Below the pieces are notes generated by a model. It did no database searches. It was given only the letters and a program-made list of their open reading frames with translations, and was not told the DNA's origin. A stretch of 64,000 nucleotides of DNA from Novosphingobium guangzhouense (GTDB taxonomy: Bacteria > Pseudomonadota > Alphaproteobacteria > Sphingomonadales > Sphingomonadaceae), in the NCBI RefSeq assembly GCF_002896965.1, contig NZ_LYMM01000023.1, positions 1-64,000 on the forward strand, written 5' to 3'. The first letter of the stretch is position 1. Every line of letters begins with the position of its first letter. Positions 57,265 through 64,000 of this stretch are shown in pieces. A program made the position numbers and the translations under genes.

Positions 57265-58905
57265 ATGGCATTTCTCCCGCGCGTTTGCGCAGCCACGGCG
57301 CTCGGCACCGTTCTGGCAAGCGCGTTTATCCTGCCCGGCGCCGCCGCCGCAAAGGGTTCTGCGGCATCCGCACCACAAGCGACCATCGACACCGGGCGGG
57401 TCTCAGGCAGCGCTATCGACGGCGTCGCCAGTTTCAAGGGCATCCCCTTCGCCAAGCAGCCGGTAGGCGAACTGCGCTGGCGGGCACCCCAGCAGGCCGA
57501 TGGCTGGACTGGTGTGCGGCCCGCCACCGAATTCGGGCATGATTGCATGCAGAAGCCTTTTCCCAGCGATGCGGCCCCGCTTGGCGCCACGCCTGCGGAG
57601 GATTGCCTTACCGCGAACGTCTGGGCGCCGGCCAAGGCAGTCGGCAACAGCGGGCGCAAGCTGCCGGTGGTCGTCTGGATCTATGGCGGAGGCTTCGTGA
57701 ACGGTGGTTCGTCACCCGCGGTGTACGACGGTGCTGCGTTTGCACGGCAGGATGTGGTGTTCGTCAGCTTCAATTACCGGCTTGGCCGTTTCGGCTTCTT
57801 TGCGCACCCGGCGCTCAGCGTTGAAGCGGGCGCAGCGCCGACTGCCAATTTCGGCCTGATGGACCAGGTCGCGGCCCTTCAATGGGTCAAGCGCAACATC
57901 GGGCAGTTTGGCGGAGACCCTGCGCAAGTGACGATTATGGGCGAATCCGCCGGTGGTTTATCCGTGCTTGAACTGCTGGCCTCGCCGTTGACCGAGGGAC
58001 TGTTCGACAAGGCAATCATCATGTCGGGCGGCGGGCGCAAGCTGATGGGCGGCATGCCGCTGCATTCGGACGATCCGGCGGTGACCTCTGCCGAACAGGT
58101 CGGCGTGAACTTTGCAGCCGGCCAGGGCATCGGCGGCACGGACGCCGGTGCGCTGGCTGCGTTGCGCAAACTGCCCGCCGAAGCGGTGCTGGGCGGGCTC
58201 AATCTTGCCTTCCGTGGTGATCCGAACAAGCAGGAGTACGTCAACGGCCCGGTAATCGACGGCAAGCTGGTGCTGAGCGACACCGACGTCGCTCTCAGGC
58301 AGGGGCGGATGAAGATCGTGCCGACCATCGTGGGTGCCACCAGCTGGGACCTCGGTTTCGCCACCGCCAGGACCAAGGATGAACTTTTCGCGCAGTTCGG
58401 TCCTGATGCCGGCAAGGCGCGCGCCGTCTTTGACCCTGCGGGGGACAAGCCGTTCGAGCAGGTTTCTGGCGACGTGGCCCGCGATCGTCTGATGATCGAA
58501 CCTGCACAGTTCGTGGCGGGTGAAATCGCCGAAGCCGGGGTGAAGAACGGCGCAAAGGCATGGCACTATCGGTTCGCCTATGTTGCGCAATCGATGCGCA
58601 AGGAGTGGCCCGGCGCACCTCATGCCACGGATATTCCTTTCTTCTTCGATACGGTCGCGGCCAAATACGGCAAGGATCTGACCTCGGCTGACGCAAAGGC
58701 CGCCAGTCTGTTCAACCGCTATGCCGTGAACTTTGTCAAAACGGGCAATCCCAATGGGAAGGGGCTGCCGACCTGGGCGCCTTATGCGCGCCATGGCCGT
58801 GGTGTGCAGATGCTTGGACCGGACGCGAGCGCCGCCAGCATCGAGGATCCGGCGGCGGATGGTCTGGAACTTGTGCGCGCGTTGGCCGAGCGGTCCACGC
58901 CCTGA
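57265..58905 (+). CDS. secreted type B carboxylesterase
   Basis: 546-aa alpha/beta-hydrolase of the para-nitrobenzyl esterase/cholinesterase class. Signal peptide (ATALGTVLASAFILPGAAAA). FKGIPFAKQPVGELRWRAPQ, the oxyanion hole YGGGFVNGG, the nucleophile GESAGG with Ser228, and PHATDIPFFFDTVAAKYG for the catalytic His. The expected acid lies in GATSWDLGFAT rather than the usual DEG. AAGG before the ATG at 57265. Monocistronic; substrate unknown. Confidence 0.92.
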   Translation: MAFLPRVCAATALGTVLASAFILPGAAAAKGSAASAPQATIDTGRVSGSAIDGVASFKGIPFAKQPVGELRWRAPQQADGWTGVRPATEFGHDCMQKPFPSDAAPLGATPAEDCLTANVWAPAKAVGNSGRKLPVVVWIYGGGFVNGGSSPAVYDGAAFARQDVVFVSFNYRLGRFGFFAHPALSVEAGAAPTANFGLMDQVAALQWVKRNIGQFGGDPAQVTIMGESAGGLSVLELLASPLTEGLFDKAIIMSGGGRKLMGGMPLHSDDPAVTSAEQVGVNFAAGQGIGGTDAGALAALRKLPAEAVLGGLNLAFRGDPNKQEYVNGPVIDGKLVLSDTDVALRQGRMKIVPTIVGATSWDLGFATARTKDELFAQFGPDAGKARAVFDPAGDKPFEQVSGDVARDRLMIEPAQFVAGEIAEAGVKNGAKAWHYRFAYVAQSMRKEWPGAPHATDIPFFFDTVAAKYGKDLTSADAKAASLFNRYAVNFVKTGNPNGKGLPTWAPYARHGRGVQMLGPDASAASIEDPAADGLELVRALAERSTP

Positions 58906-59154
58906 ACGGTGCCCTTACGGCAGGCAGACCGGGACCTGTTTTCGGTTATCCCGCGGTCGGCCTGCCAGCGACTTGCTCCTTGCCGAAGCGCGATGGTGTA
59001 ATCGTTGCGGACGGAGCCGTTATGCGGCGAGGCGCCCGCCAGTTCCGTGAGCTCCGTGCAGCCCCTGCCTTGCTCCGCACAAACCCTGATGGTGCCGGGC
59101 GCCCTGCTCCTTAACGTCATTGCGGTTCAGGCCCGGAAATAGGGAGGCGACCAA

Positions 59155-60342
59155 TTGACTCCGGATCAATCAGGTGAAGCGGAACCCGAGGGGCATGACC
59201 TGTTTCAATGGAAACCGCCGAGCGGCCTTTCCGGTATCGCTGGGCTGATTGGGCCTGGCTTTTCCACGGCGCGGGCGCGTGCCGGCTTCGCGTTGGCTAT
59301 CGGCTGGTTGCCGCTTCTGCTGCTGGTCCTGTTGGCGCCGGCTCATGACCGGGCAGGCGAGGTTCCTCACTTCCTGCGCGATGCCGGTACGCATGCCCGG
59401 TTCGCTATTGCTTTGCCGCTTCTGCTGGCAGCCCATGTCGAGGCCATGGGGCGGCTGGGGACGGTGGTGCGGCATTTCGTCATCTCCGGCCTGCTATCGC
59501 CCAGCGCCATCGATCGGTTCAAGCGCGAACTGGAAAGTCTGCGTGCCACGGTACGCGCGCCCTGGATGGCACTGCTGGTGCCGGTTCTCGCTTATGCTCT
59601 CATCGCGTGGCTGTTCGTGACCGGCATATCCACACATGCGCTGCCGGTCTGGGCGTTGTCGGAACGCGGTCAGCTATCCGCTGCCGGCTGGTGGCATATG
59701 CTTGTCAGCCTGCCCCTGTTGCTGATGCTGCTGTTGAGTTGGCTGTGGCGGATACTGTTGTGGACCCGGCTGCTGTACAAGGTGGCAGGGATGGACCTGC
59801 GGCTGATCGTTGCGCATCCCGATAATGCAGGCGGCCTTGGCTTTCTGGCGCAGTCGGTCCGTGCCTTCGCCCCCTTCGCCATGGGGATCGGCTGCATTAC
59901 CGCGGGGCGCTTTGCGAATATCCATCTGCAGGGAACGACCACGCCGTTATCCGGCAGCTTCCTCATCGGGGGGACGGTCGTGCTGGTGTTGCTGCTCTGC
60001 GTTGCCCCACTGGCTGTTTTCGGATCGGTGATGGCGCGGGCATGGCGGCGCAACGCGATGTGCTACGGCGCGCTGGCTGTAGCGCTCGGCCGTTCTTTCG
60101 AGGACCGCTGGTTTGATGGCCCGGCGAAGGAGCAGCCCGACCTGCTTTCCGCACCCGATTTTTCGGCGGCGGCCGATCTCTATGGCGTTGTGGCCAACGT
60201 CTATGAGATGCGCTTTCTGCCGGTCGACCTGCGCAGTCTGCTGATCCTGATAGCAGCCTCCCTTGCGCCGTTCCCAGTGGCGATGTTCCTGTCGATGCCC
60301 ACCGCGATGGTAATCGAAGAACTGAAGGGCCTGCTCGTCTAG
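59155..60342 (+). CDS. polytopic membrane protein of unknown function, 395 aa
   Basis: Soluble leader of about 40 residues, then six predicted helices with a cytoplasmic stretch between helices 2 and 3 (SPSAIDRFKRELESLRATVR) and the later MDLRLIVAHPDNAGGLGFLA. Similar proteins are annotated as hypothetical in many proteobacteria. The TTG start at 59155 follows AGGGAGG at 7-8 nt, an unusually good site, and fits the frame. No neighbours in the same unit. Confidence 0.7.
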   Translation: MTPDQSGEAEPEGHDLFQWKPPSGLSGIAGLIGPGFSTARARAGFALAIGWLPLLLLVLLAPAHDRAGEVPHFLRDAGTHARFAIALPLLLAAHVEAMGRLGTVVRHFVISGLLSPSAIDRFKRELESLRATVRAPWMALLVPVLAYALIAWLFVTGISTHALPVWALSERGQLSAAGWWHMLVSLPLLLMLLLSWLWRILLWTRLLYKVAGMDLRLIVAHPDNAGGLGFLAQSVRAFAPFAMGIGCITAGRFANIHLQGTTTPLSGSFLIGGTVVLVLLLCVAPLAVFGSVMARAWRRNAMCYGALAVALGRSFEDRWFDGPAKEQPDLLSAPDFSAAADLYGVVANVYEMRFLPVDLRSLLILIAASLAPFPVAMFLSMPTAMVIEELKGLLV

Positions 60343-60377
60343 GCGGGGCGCGATGACAAGGCAGCGGATGGCTGAAA

Positions 60378-61961
60378 CTATTTTGGGGATGCGGCACTGG
60401 CAGGCTCGAACAGCAGATCTGCGTAATCGAAGCTGAAATCGGCGATCGGCGAAACCGGTTTTGCCGTTATGCGCGCCACTTTGCCCTCGGCATCCAGGCT
60501 GAAGGTCAGATAGGCGGGCTCGATCGCGGCATCGTCGAACTTTGCGACGAAAGTGTCGTACTGATAATGGGTGAGGCTTCCGGTCATTCCCGGCGTCGTG
60601 GTGAAGTCCACGGTCAGCCCCTTGGCATCGGCACCCACGATCAAACCGCCATACCACGGGTCCTCGTAGCTGCCGGTGTAGCTGGCGCGCGGCAGCGAAG
60701 GGCCGACCTTTGCGGGTGCGGCGGCCTGCTGCTTTACTGCGGCTTCGGCAGCAGCGATGCGCGAACGGCGGTATTCTCCGAAGCGGGCTGGCCAATCCTG
60801 CTTCGGCAAGCCCAGATAGTGATCGATCAGTTCGTACATCAGGCCGTAGCGCGGCTCGATCTCCTCACTGTTGATGGTGATGGCGAAACCGACGTCGCGC
60901 TCGGGGATCATCACGACTACGGTGGTAAAGCCGAACAGGCCCCCTGCGTGCCATACGATCTTCGCGCCCTTGTAGTCGCGCACTTCCCAGCCCAGCGCAT
61001 AAGCGTCGAAGCCGGGCGTCGCGGCCTCGACGGGGGCGGGCATCGGGCTGATCGGTATCGGCGTGACCGGAGCCCACATCTCCCGGCTTGCGGCCTCGCT
61101 GAACAGGCGTTTCTGGCCGTTGGGCAAAGCACCGTGGGCCAGCTGGATCTGCAGCCATCGGGCAAGGTCGGTGGCGCTGGCGGCAATCAGGCCGGCTGGC
61201 GCGCCTGCTTGCCCAAGCCGGTCGCGCTCATCCAGCAGCCTCATCGGCCCGGTCCCGCGCACAGGGCCACCGTAGCGGGCGTGGGGCTGAGCGCGATCCT
61301 GCGTGGTCAGCTGTCGCTCCTTGTCGGCGGTGGCATTGGGCATGCCGGCGGGCGCGAACACGTGGTCGCGCATGTAGTCCTCCCAGGTCTGCCCGCTCAC
61401 CTGCTCGATCAGGGCACCGGCGACAGTGTAGAGGATGTTGTCATAGGCATAACCACTGCGGAAGCTTGTCGCCGGCTTGATGTAGCGCAGGCGCGCGATC
61501 GTCTCTGCACGTGAAAGCTTGCCGCGTGGGACCATCAGCAGATCGCCCGCACCCAGTCCCAGCCCGCTGCGGTGGACGAGCAGGTCGCGCACCGTGATCT
61601 CGCGCGTTACCCAGGGATCGTGCATCTGAAAGGCAGGCAGATGGTCGATCACCTTGTCGTCCCACCCGATCTTGCCCGCATCGACCAGCGTAGCCAGCGC
61701 GGCTGAGGTGAATGCCTTGCCGGTGGAGGCGATCATGAAGATCGTGTCGGCATCTACCTTTTCGGGCGCACCCAGCTTGCGTACCCCGTAGCCCTTCGCG
61801 ACCATGACCTTGCCGTGCTCAACAATGGCCACCGCCATGCCGGGCGTCCCAGAGGCTTCGCGCAACTCTTCGATCCGCCTGTCGAGATCGGCGGGCGGTG
61901 CGGCCAGCGCGGGCACGGCAAGGGCAAGGAATGGCAAGGCCAGCAGCGCGTGCAGTCTCAT
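60378..61961 (-). CDS. secreted serine hydrolase, class C beta-lactamase fold
   Basis: 527 aa. Signal peptide (LLALPFLALAVPALA). Active site Ser79-x-x-Lys82 (STGK), Tyr173-x-Asn175 (YDN) and HAG near 350. A C-terminal lipocalin-like domain (about 400-520) follows, as in the D-aminopeptidase/DAP-type esterases. The ATG shares one base with the stop of the YkvI-like gene (TGATG). In this operon, hydrolysis of a D-amino acid peptide or ester is a reasonable guess, not shown. Confidence 0.9.
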   Translation of the reverse strand: MRLHALLALPFLALAVPALAAPPADLDRRIEELREASGTPGMAVAIVEHGKVMVAKGYGVRKLGAPEKVDADTIFMIASTGKAFTSAALATLVDAGKIGWDDKVIDHLPAFQMHDPWVTREITVRDLLVHRSGLGLGAGDLLMVPRGKLSRAETIARLRYIKPATSFRSGYAYDNILYTVAGALIEQVSGQTWEDYMRDHVFAPAGMPNATADKERQLTTQDRAQPHARYGGPVRGTGPMRLLDERDRLGQAGAPAGLIAASATDLARWLQIQLAHGALPNGQKRLFSEAASREMWAPVTPIPISPMPAPVEAATPGFDAYALGWEVRDYKGAKIVWHAGGLFGFTTVVVMIPERDVGFAITINSEEIEPRYGLMYELIDHYLGLPKQDWPARFGEYRRSRIAAAEAAVKQQAAAPAKVGPSLPRASYTGSYEDPWYGGLIVGADAKGLTVDFTTTPGMTGSLTHYQYDTFVAKFDDAAIEPAYLTFSLDAEGKVARITAKPVSPIADFSFDYADLLFEPASAASPK

Positions 61962-63052
61962 CAGGGCATCTCCGGAACGGGAAGGGCACGGCGGCGCAAC
62001 AGTGCGACCGCCAGAAGCGGAACGACGTAGATAGCAATCAGCGCCCAGGCGAGGATGCGGTATCCCGAGGCGATAAGGCTGACGAGGCCGATACGGTCCG
62101 CCACCAGCATGCATGGCGCAAGGAGCAGCAGGGCGGCGCCCGCACGGCGGGTGAGCGTCAGCGCGGCGCCGGTGCGGGCGATGCGCTCGTTGACCGCATG
62201 AACCGCGCCGGTGCCGCTCTCCAGCAGCGCGGCGAAGATCATCGCCTGGAACAGCATGTGGAACGCCGGGTGGCCGAGGCGCGAAAGAATATAGTCAGAG
62301 GGCAGCACCGCATCTGCGATTTTCGGCAGGAAGGCGGTCATTCCACCAAAGAACAGCAATGCCGGGGCCATCGCCAGAGGGCCGGCCAGCAGACCCGCAA
62401 CGATGGCGTCGCGGCCGTTGCGGAAGTGGCGGGTCACGGGCAGGACGATCACGGCGCCGACAATATTGTATCCGGCATAAGTGATGCCGCCCAGCGCCCA
62501 GTCGCCCATTGGCGTGGGCGTGGCGGCGAAGGCGGCTAAGATCCGCTCTCCCGTAGACGACACCGACAGATACAGGAACGCGGCGTAGGTGGCGTAGAGT
62601 AGCACCGAAACCCACAGGAACACCCGTTCGACCCCGGCATTCCCGAAAGCGACGCAGCCGACGATGCCAAGCATCAGCGCGCATGTTCCGGCCATTGCGG
62701 GGACACCCAGCCTCGCCTCCGCAATGGCTCCCGCCGCAGCTCCGAATACTGCGAGGATGACGATCACAAACAGGCCGTAAGCGATTTCGAACAGAACCCA
62801 GCCTCGGCCCAGCAGTGCCTGGAAGAAGTGGCGGTAGTCGCGTGCGCCGATATCGTGTGCAAAGCGAAAGGTGGCAGCGGCGACCACCGACCAGATCACC
62901 GTCGCCAGTATCATTGCAGACAATCCGCCCCATGGTCCGGCGGGGAGGAAGAATTCCGCGATCTCGCGCCCGGTCGCATAGCCGCCGCCTATGACCACCG
63001 CCTTGAACGCGAGGCCGGGCAGCAGCAGGCGACGGAAGCGGTCCGCCGCCAT
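61961..63052 (-). CDS. YkvI-like transporter (APC-superfamily)
   Basis: 363-aa inner-membrane protein with about ten helices. The unwound helix 1 GGGYATGREIAEFF is the characteristic motif of the YkvI family, related to amino-acid transporters. Its start shares one base with the DgcN-like stop, and its stop with the hydrolase start. In this context it probably imports an amino acid or small peptide. Confidence 0.85.
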   Translation of the reverse strand: MAADRFRRLLLPGLAFKAVVIGGGYATGREIAEFFLPAGPWGGLSAMILATVIWSVVAAATFRFAHDIGARDYRHFFQALLGRGWVLFEIAYGLFVIVILAVFGAAAGAIAEARLGVPAMAGTCALMLGIVGCVAFGNAGVERVFLWVSVLLYATYAAFLYLSVSSTGERILAAFAATPTPMGDWALGGITYAGYNIVGAVIVLPVTRHFRNGRDAIVAGLLAGPLAMAPALLFFGGMTAFLPKIADAVLPSDYILSRLGHPAFHMLFQAMIFAALLESGTGAVHAVNERIARTGAALTLTRRAGAALLLLAPCMLVADRIGLVSLIASGYRILAWALIAIYVVPLLAVALLRRRALPVPEMP

Positions 63053-64000
63053 CAGAGGCAGGCGTCGAGGAGTTGCTCGAATGCGTGGCCGCCGCGTATC
63101 GGATCGGCAGCCGGCAAGCCAAGCCGTCCGGAAGTTTCGGTGATGACCGCGCTAGCCTCTTCGTCTGTTAAACCCGTGGTATTGAGGCTGATTCCGGCAC
63201 AGCGGATAGCGGGGTTGGTCAGTTTTCCCGCCATCACGGTCTGCTCGATCACCGCCTCTATCGAGGGCACGGGATAATGGGCGTGTCCAAGGATTGCGGT
63301 GCGGCCGGGCTGGTGGCAGACAACGAAGAGGTCCGGCTGGCTGCCGTGGAGCAGCGCCAGCGATACCGGCGCATAAGCCGGGTGGAACAGCGAGCCCTGG
63401 CCTTCGATCACGTCGAGATGATCCGCTGCCGCATCGGGACTGAGCAGTTCGGCGGCCCCGGCGGCAAAGTCCGCAACGACCGCGTCGATGGCGATGCCCG
63501 CGCCGGCGATCATGATACCGGTCTGCCCGCTGGCACGGAACGTGGCATCGATCCCGCGCGCGGCAAGCCCTCTGGCGATGGCGAGGGCAGTGTACTTCTT
63601 GCCTAGCGCGCAATCGGTGCCGACCGTCAGCAGGCGGCGGCCGGTGCGCTTGTGCCCGCTGGCAATGGGCAGGCCCGGCGGCGGCACACGCAGGTCGAAG
63701 AGGTTTCTGCCAAGCCGCGCGGCGGTTTCACGCAGCACCGGAATGTCGGCGAGGCGCGCGTGCATGCCTGCCACGATATCCAACCCTGCTTCCAGCGCAT
63801 CGACCAGCGCAGGCAGCCATGAGGGCGGGATGACGCCGCCCTGGTTGGCGACGCCGATGACAAGTGCCTTTGCGCCGCGGGCGGCGGCATCCATGGGCGT
63901 CAGCTGCGGCAAGCCGGTGGAGACTTGCGCAGTGGGCAGCGAATGTTCACCGATGCAGCGCTCGCCCGCCCAGTCCCGCAGGCCGAACGCGGTCTTGGCG
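63052..64000 (-). CDS. dgcN: DUF1611 protein (DgcN-like), runs off the window
   Basis: The 3' part of the gene; the frame is open to base 64000, where it reads AKTAFGLRDWAGERCIGEHS. P-loop NTPase-like fold: LLTVGTDCALGKKYTALAIA as the nucleotide-binding loop, then FRASGQTGIMIAG, LDVIEGQGSLFHPAYAPVSL and the His-containing VVCHQPGR. This is the DUF1611/DgcN family, which in marine bacteria works with DgcA (an epimerase) to turn D-glutamate into L-glutamate. DgcA would be expected just upstream, outside the window. The internal TTG at 63912 is not the real start. Confidence 0.88.
   Translation of the reverse strand, partial: AKTAFGLRDWAGERCIGEHSLPTAQVSTGLPQLTPMDAAARGAKALVIGVANQGGVIPPSWLPALVDALEAGLDIVAGMHARLADIPVLRETAARLGRNLFDLRVPPPGLPIASGHKRTGRRLLTVGTDCALGKKYTALAIARGLAARGIDATFRASGQTGIMIAGAGIAIDAVVADFAAGAAELLSPDAAADHLDVIEGQGSLFHPAYAPVSLALLHGSQPDLFVVCHQPGRTAILGHAHYPVPSIEAVIEQTVMAGKLTNPAIRCAGISLNTTGLTDEEASAVITETSGRLGLPAADPIRGGHAFEQLLDACL

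Overview
The window looks like the chromosome, or a large secondary replicon, of a sphingomonad-type alphaproteobacterium (order Sphingomonadales, possibly Novosphingobium or Sphingobium; inferred from protein families, not tested). Pointers are high GC, an alphaproteobacterial-type RpoD with a long acidic insert, a double cold-shock-domain protein with a Gly/Arg-rich leader, HWE-type histidine kinase, IHF-like protein, IS66 and IS5 transposons, and many small stress-type proteins typical of this group.

Layout. (1) 0.1-6 kb: a Gly-rich double cold-shock protein, an RpoD-type sigma factor without dnaG beside it, a secreted VOC protein and a lipocalin. (2) 6-15.5 kb: a stand-alone EAL phosphodiesterase, a gene-poor stretch (about 6.9-8.7 kb), HtpG, a DJ-1/PfpI protein, a membrane GGDEF cyclase, and several very small genes (DUF3253, a Pro/Asp-rich 54-residue protein, an RMF/CrpP-like 58-residue protein). 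(3) 16-22 kb: an MFS drug transporter and a complete 3.1-kb IS66-family element with a UPF0149 passenger gene and an 8-bp target duplication, then an IHF-like gene behind a perfect 15-bp hairpin. (4) 22-35 kb: a glycosyltransferase/GH130 pair, a stand-alone HhH protein, a three-gene SRPBCC-alcohol dehydrogenase-SDR operon, a short Mfd paralogue, and an MpaB-type oxygenase coupled to a UvrB/C-motif protein. (5) 35-40 kb: the remnant of an integrative element (tyrosine integrase, two AlpA-like HTH genes, one of them split by a 905-bp IS5-type insertion) next to a 5'-truncated PQQ dehydrogenase. (6) 40-46.5 kb: MgtC and DedA membrane proteins, then a run of general-stress-type genes (KGG-motif protein, SAM methyltransferase, flavodoxin-like protein, SDR, DUF2171, PRC-barrel) and an HWE kinase. 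(7) 47-55 kb: a decayed copper operon (copA fragment, copB with a C-terminal frameshift), a truncated acyltransferase-like membrane protein, and a full czcCBA efflux operon with a His-rich leader gene. (8) 55-64 kb: a HAMP-GAF-GGDEF cyclase, a type B carboxylesterase, a membrane protein, and an operon of DUF1611 (DgcN-like), YkvI-like transporter and beta-lactamase-fold hydrolase that runs off the window end.

Themes. Three c-di-GMP enzymes (one EAL, two GGDEF) sit in the window. Stress handling recurs (HtpG, cold shock, Mfd paralogue, KGG/PRC/DUF2171 proteins). Many neighbours are translationally coupled by ATGA or TGATG overlaps. Mobile DNA has left at least four damaged genes: the HTH gene, gcd-like, copA and the acyltransferase-like gene; copB has a probable frameshift. 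No CRISPR array, complete rRNA or convincing tRNA was seen.
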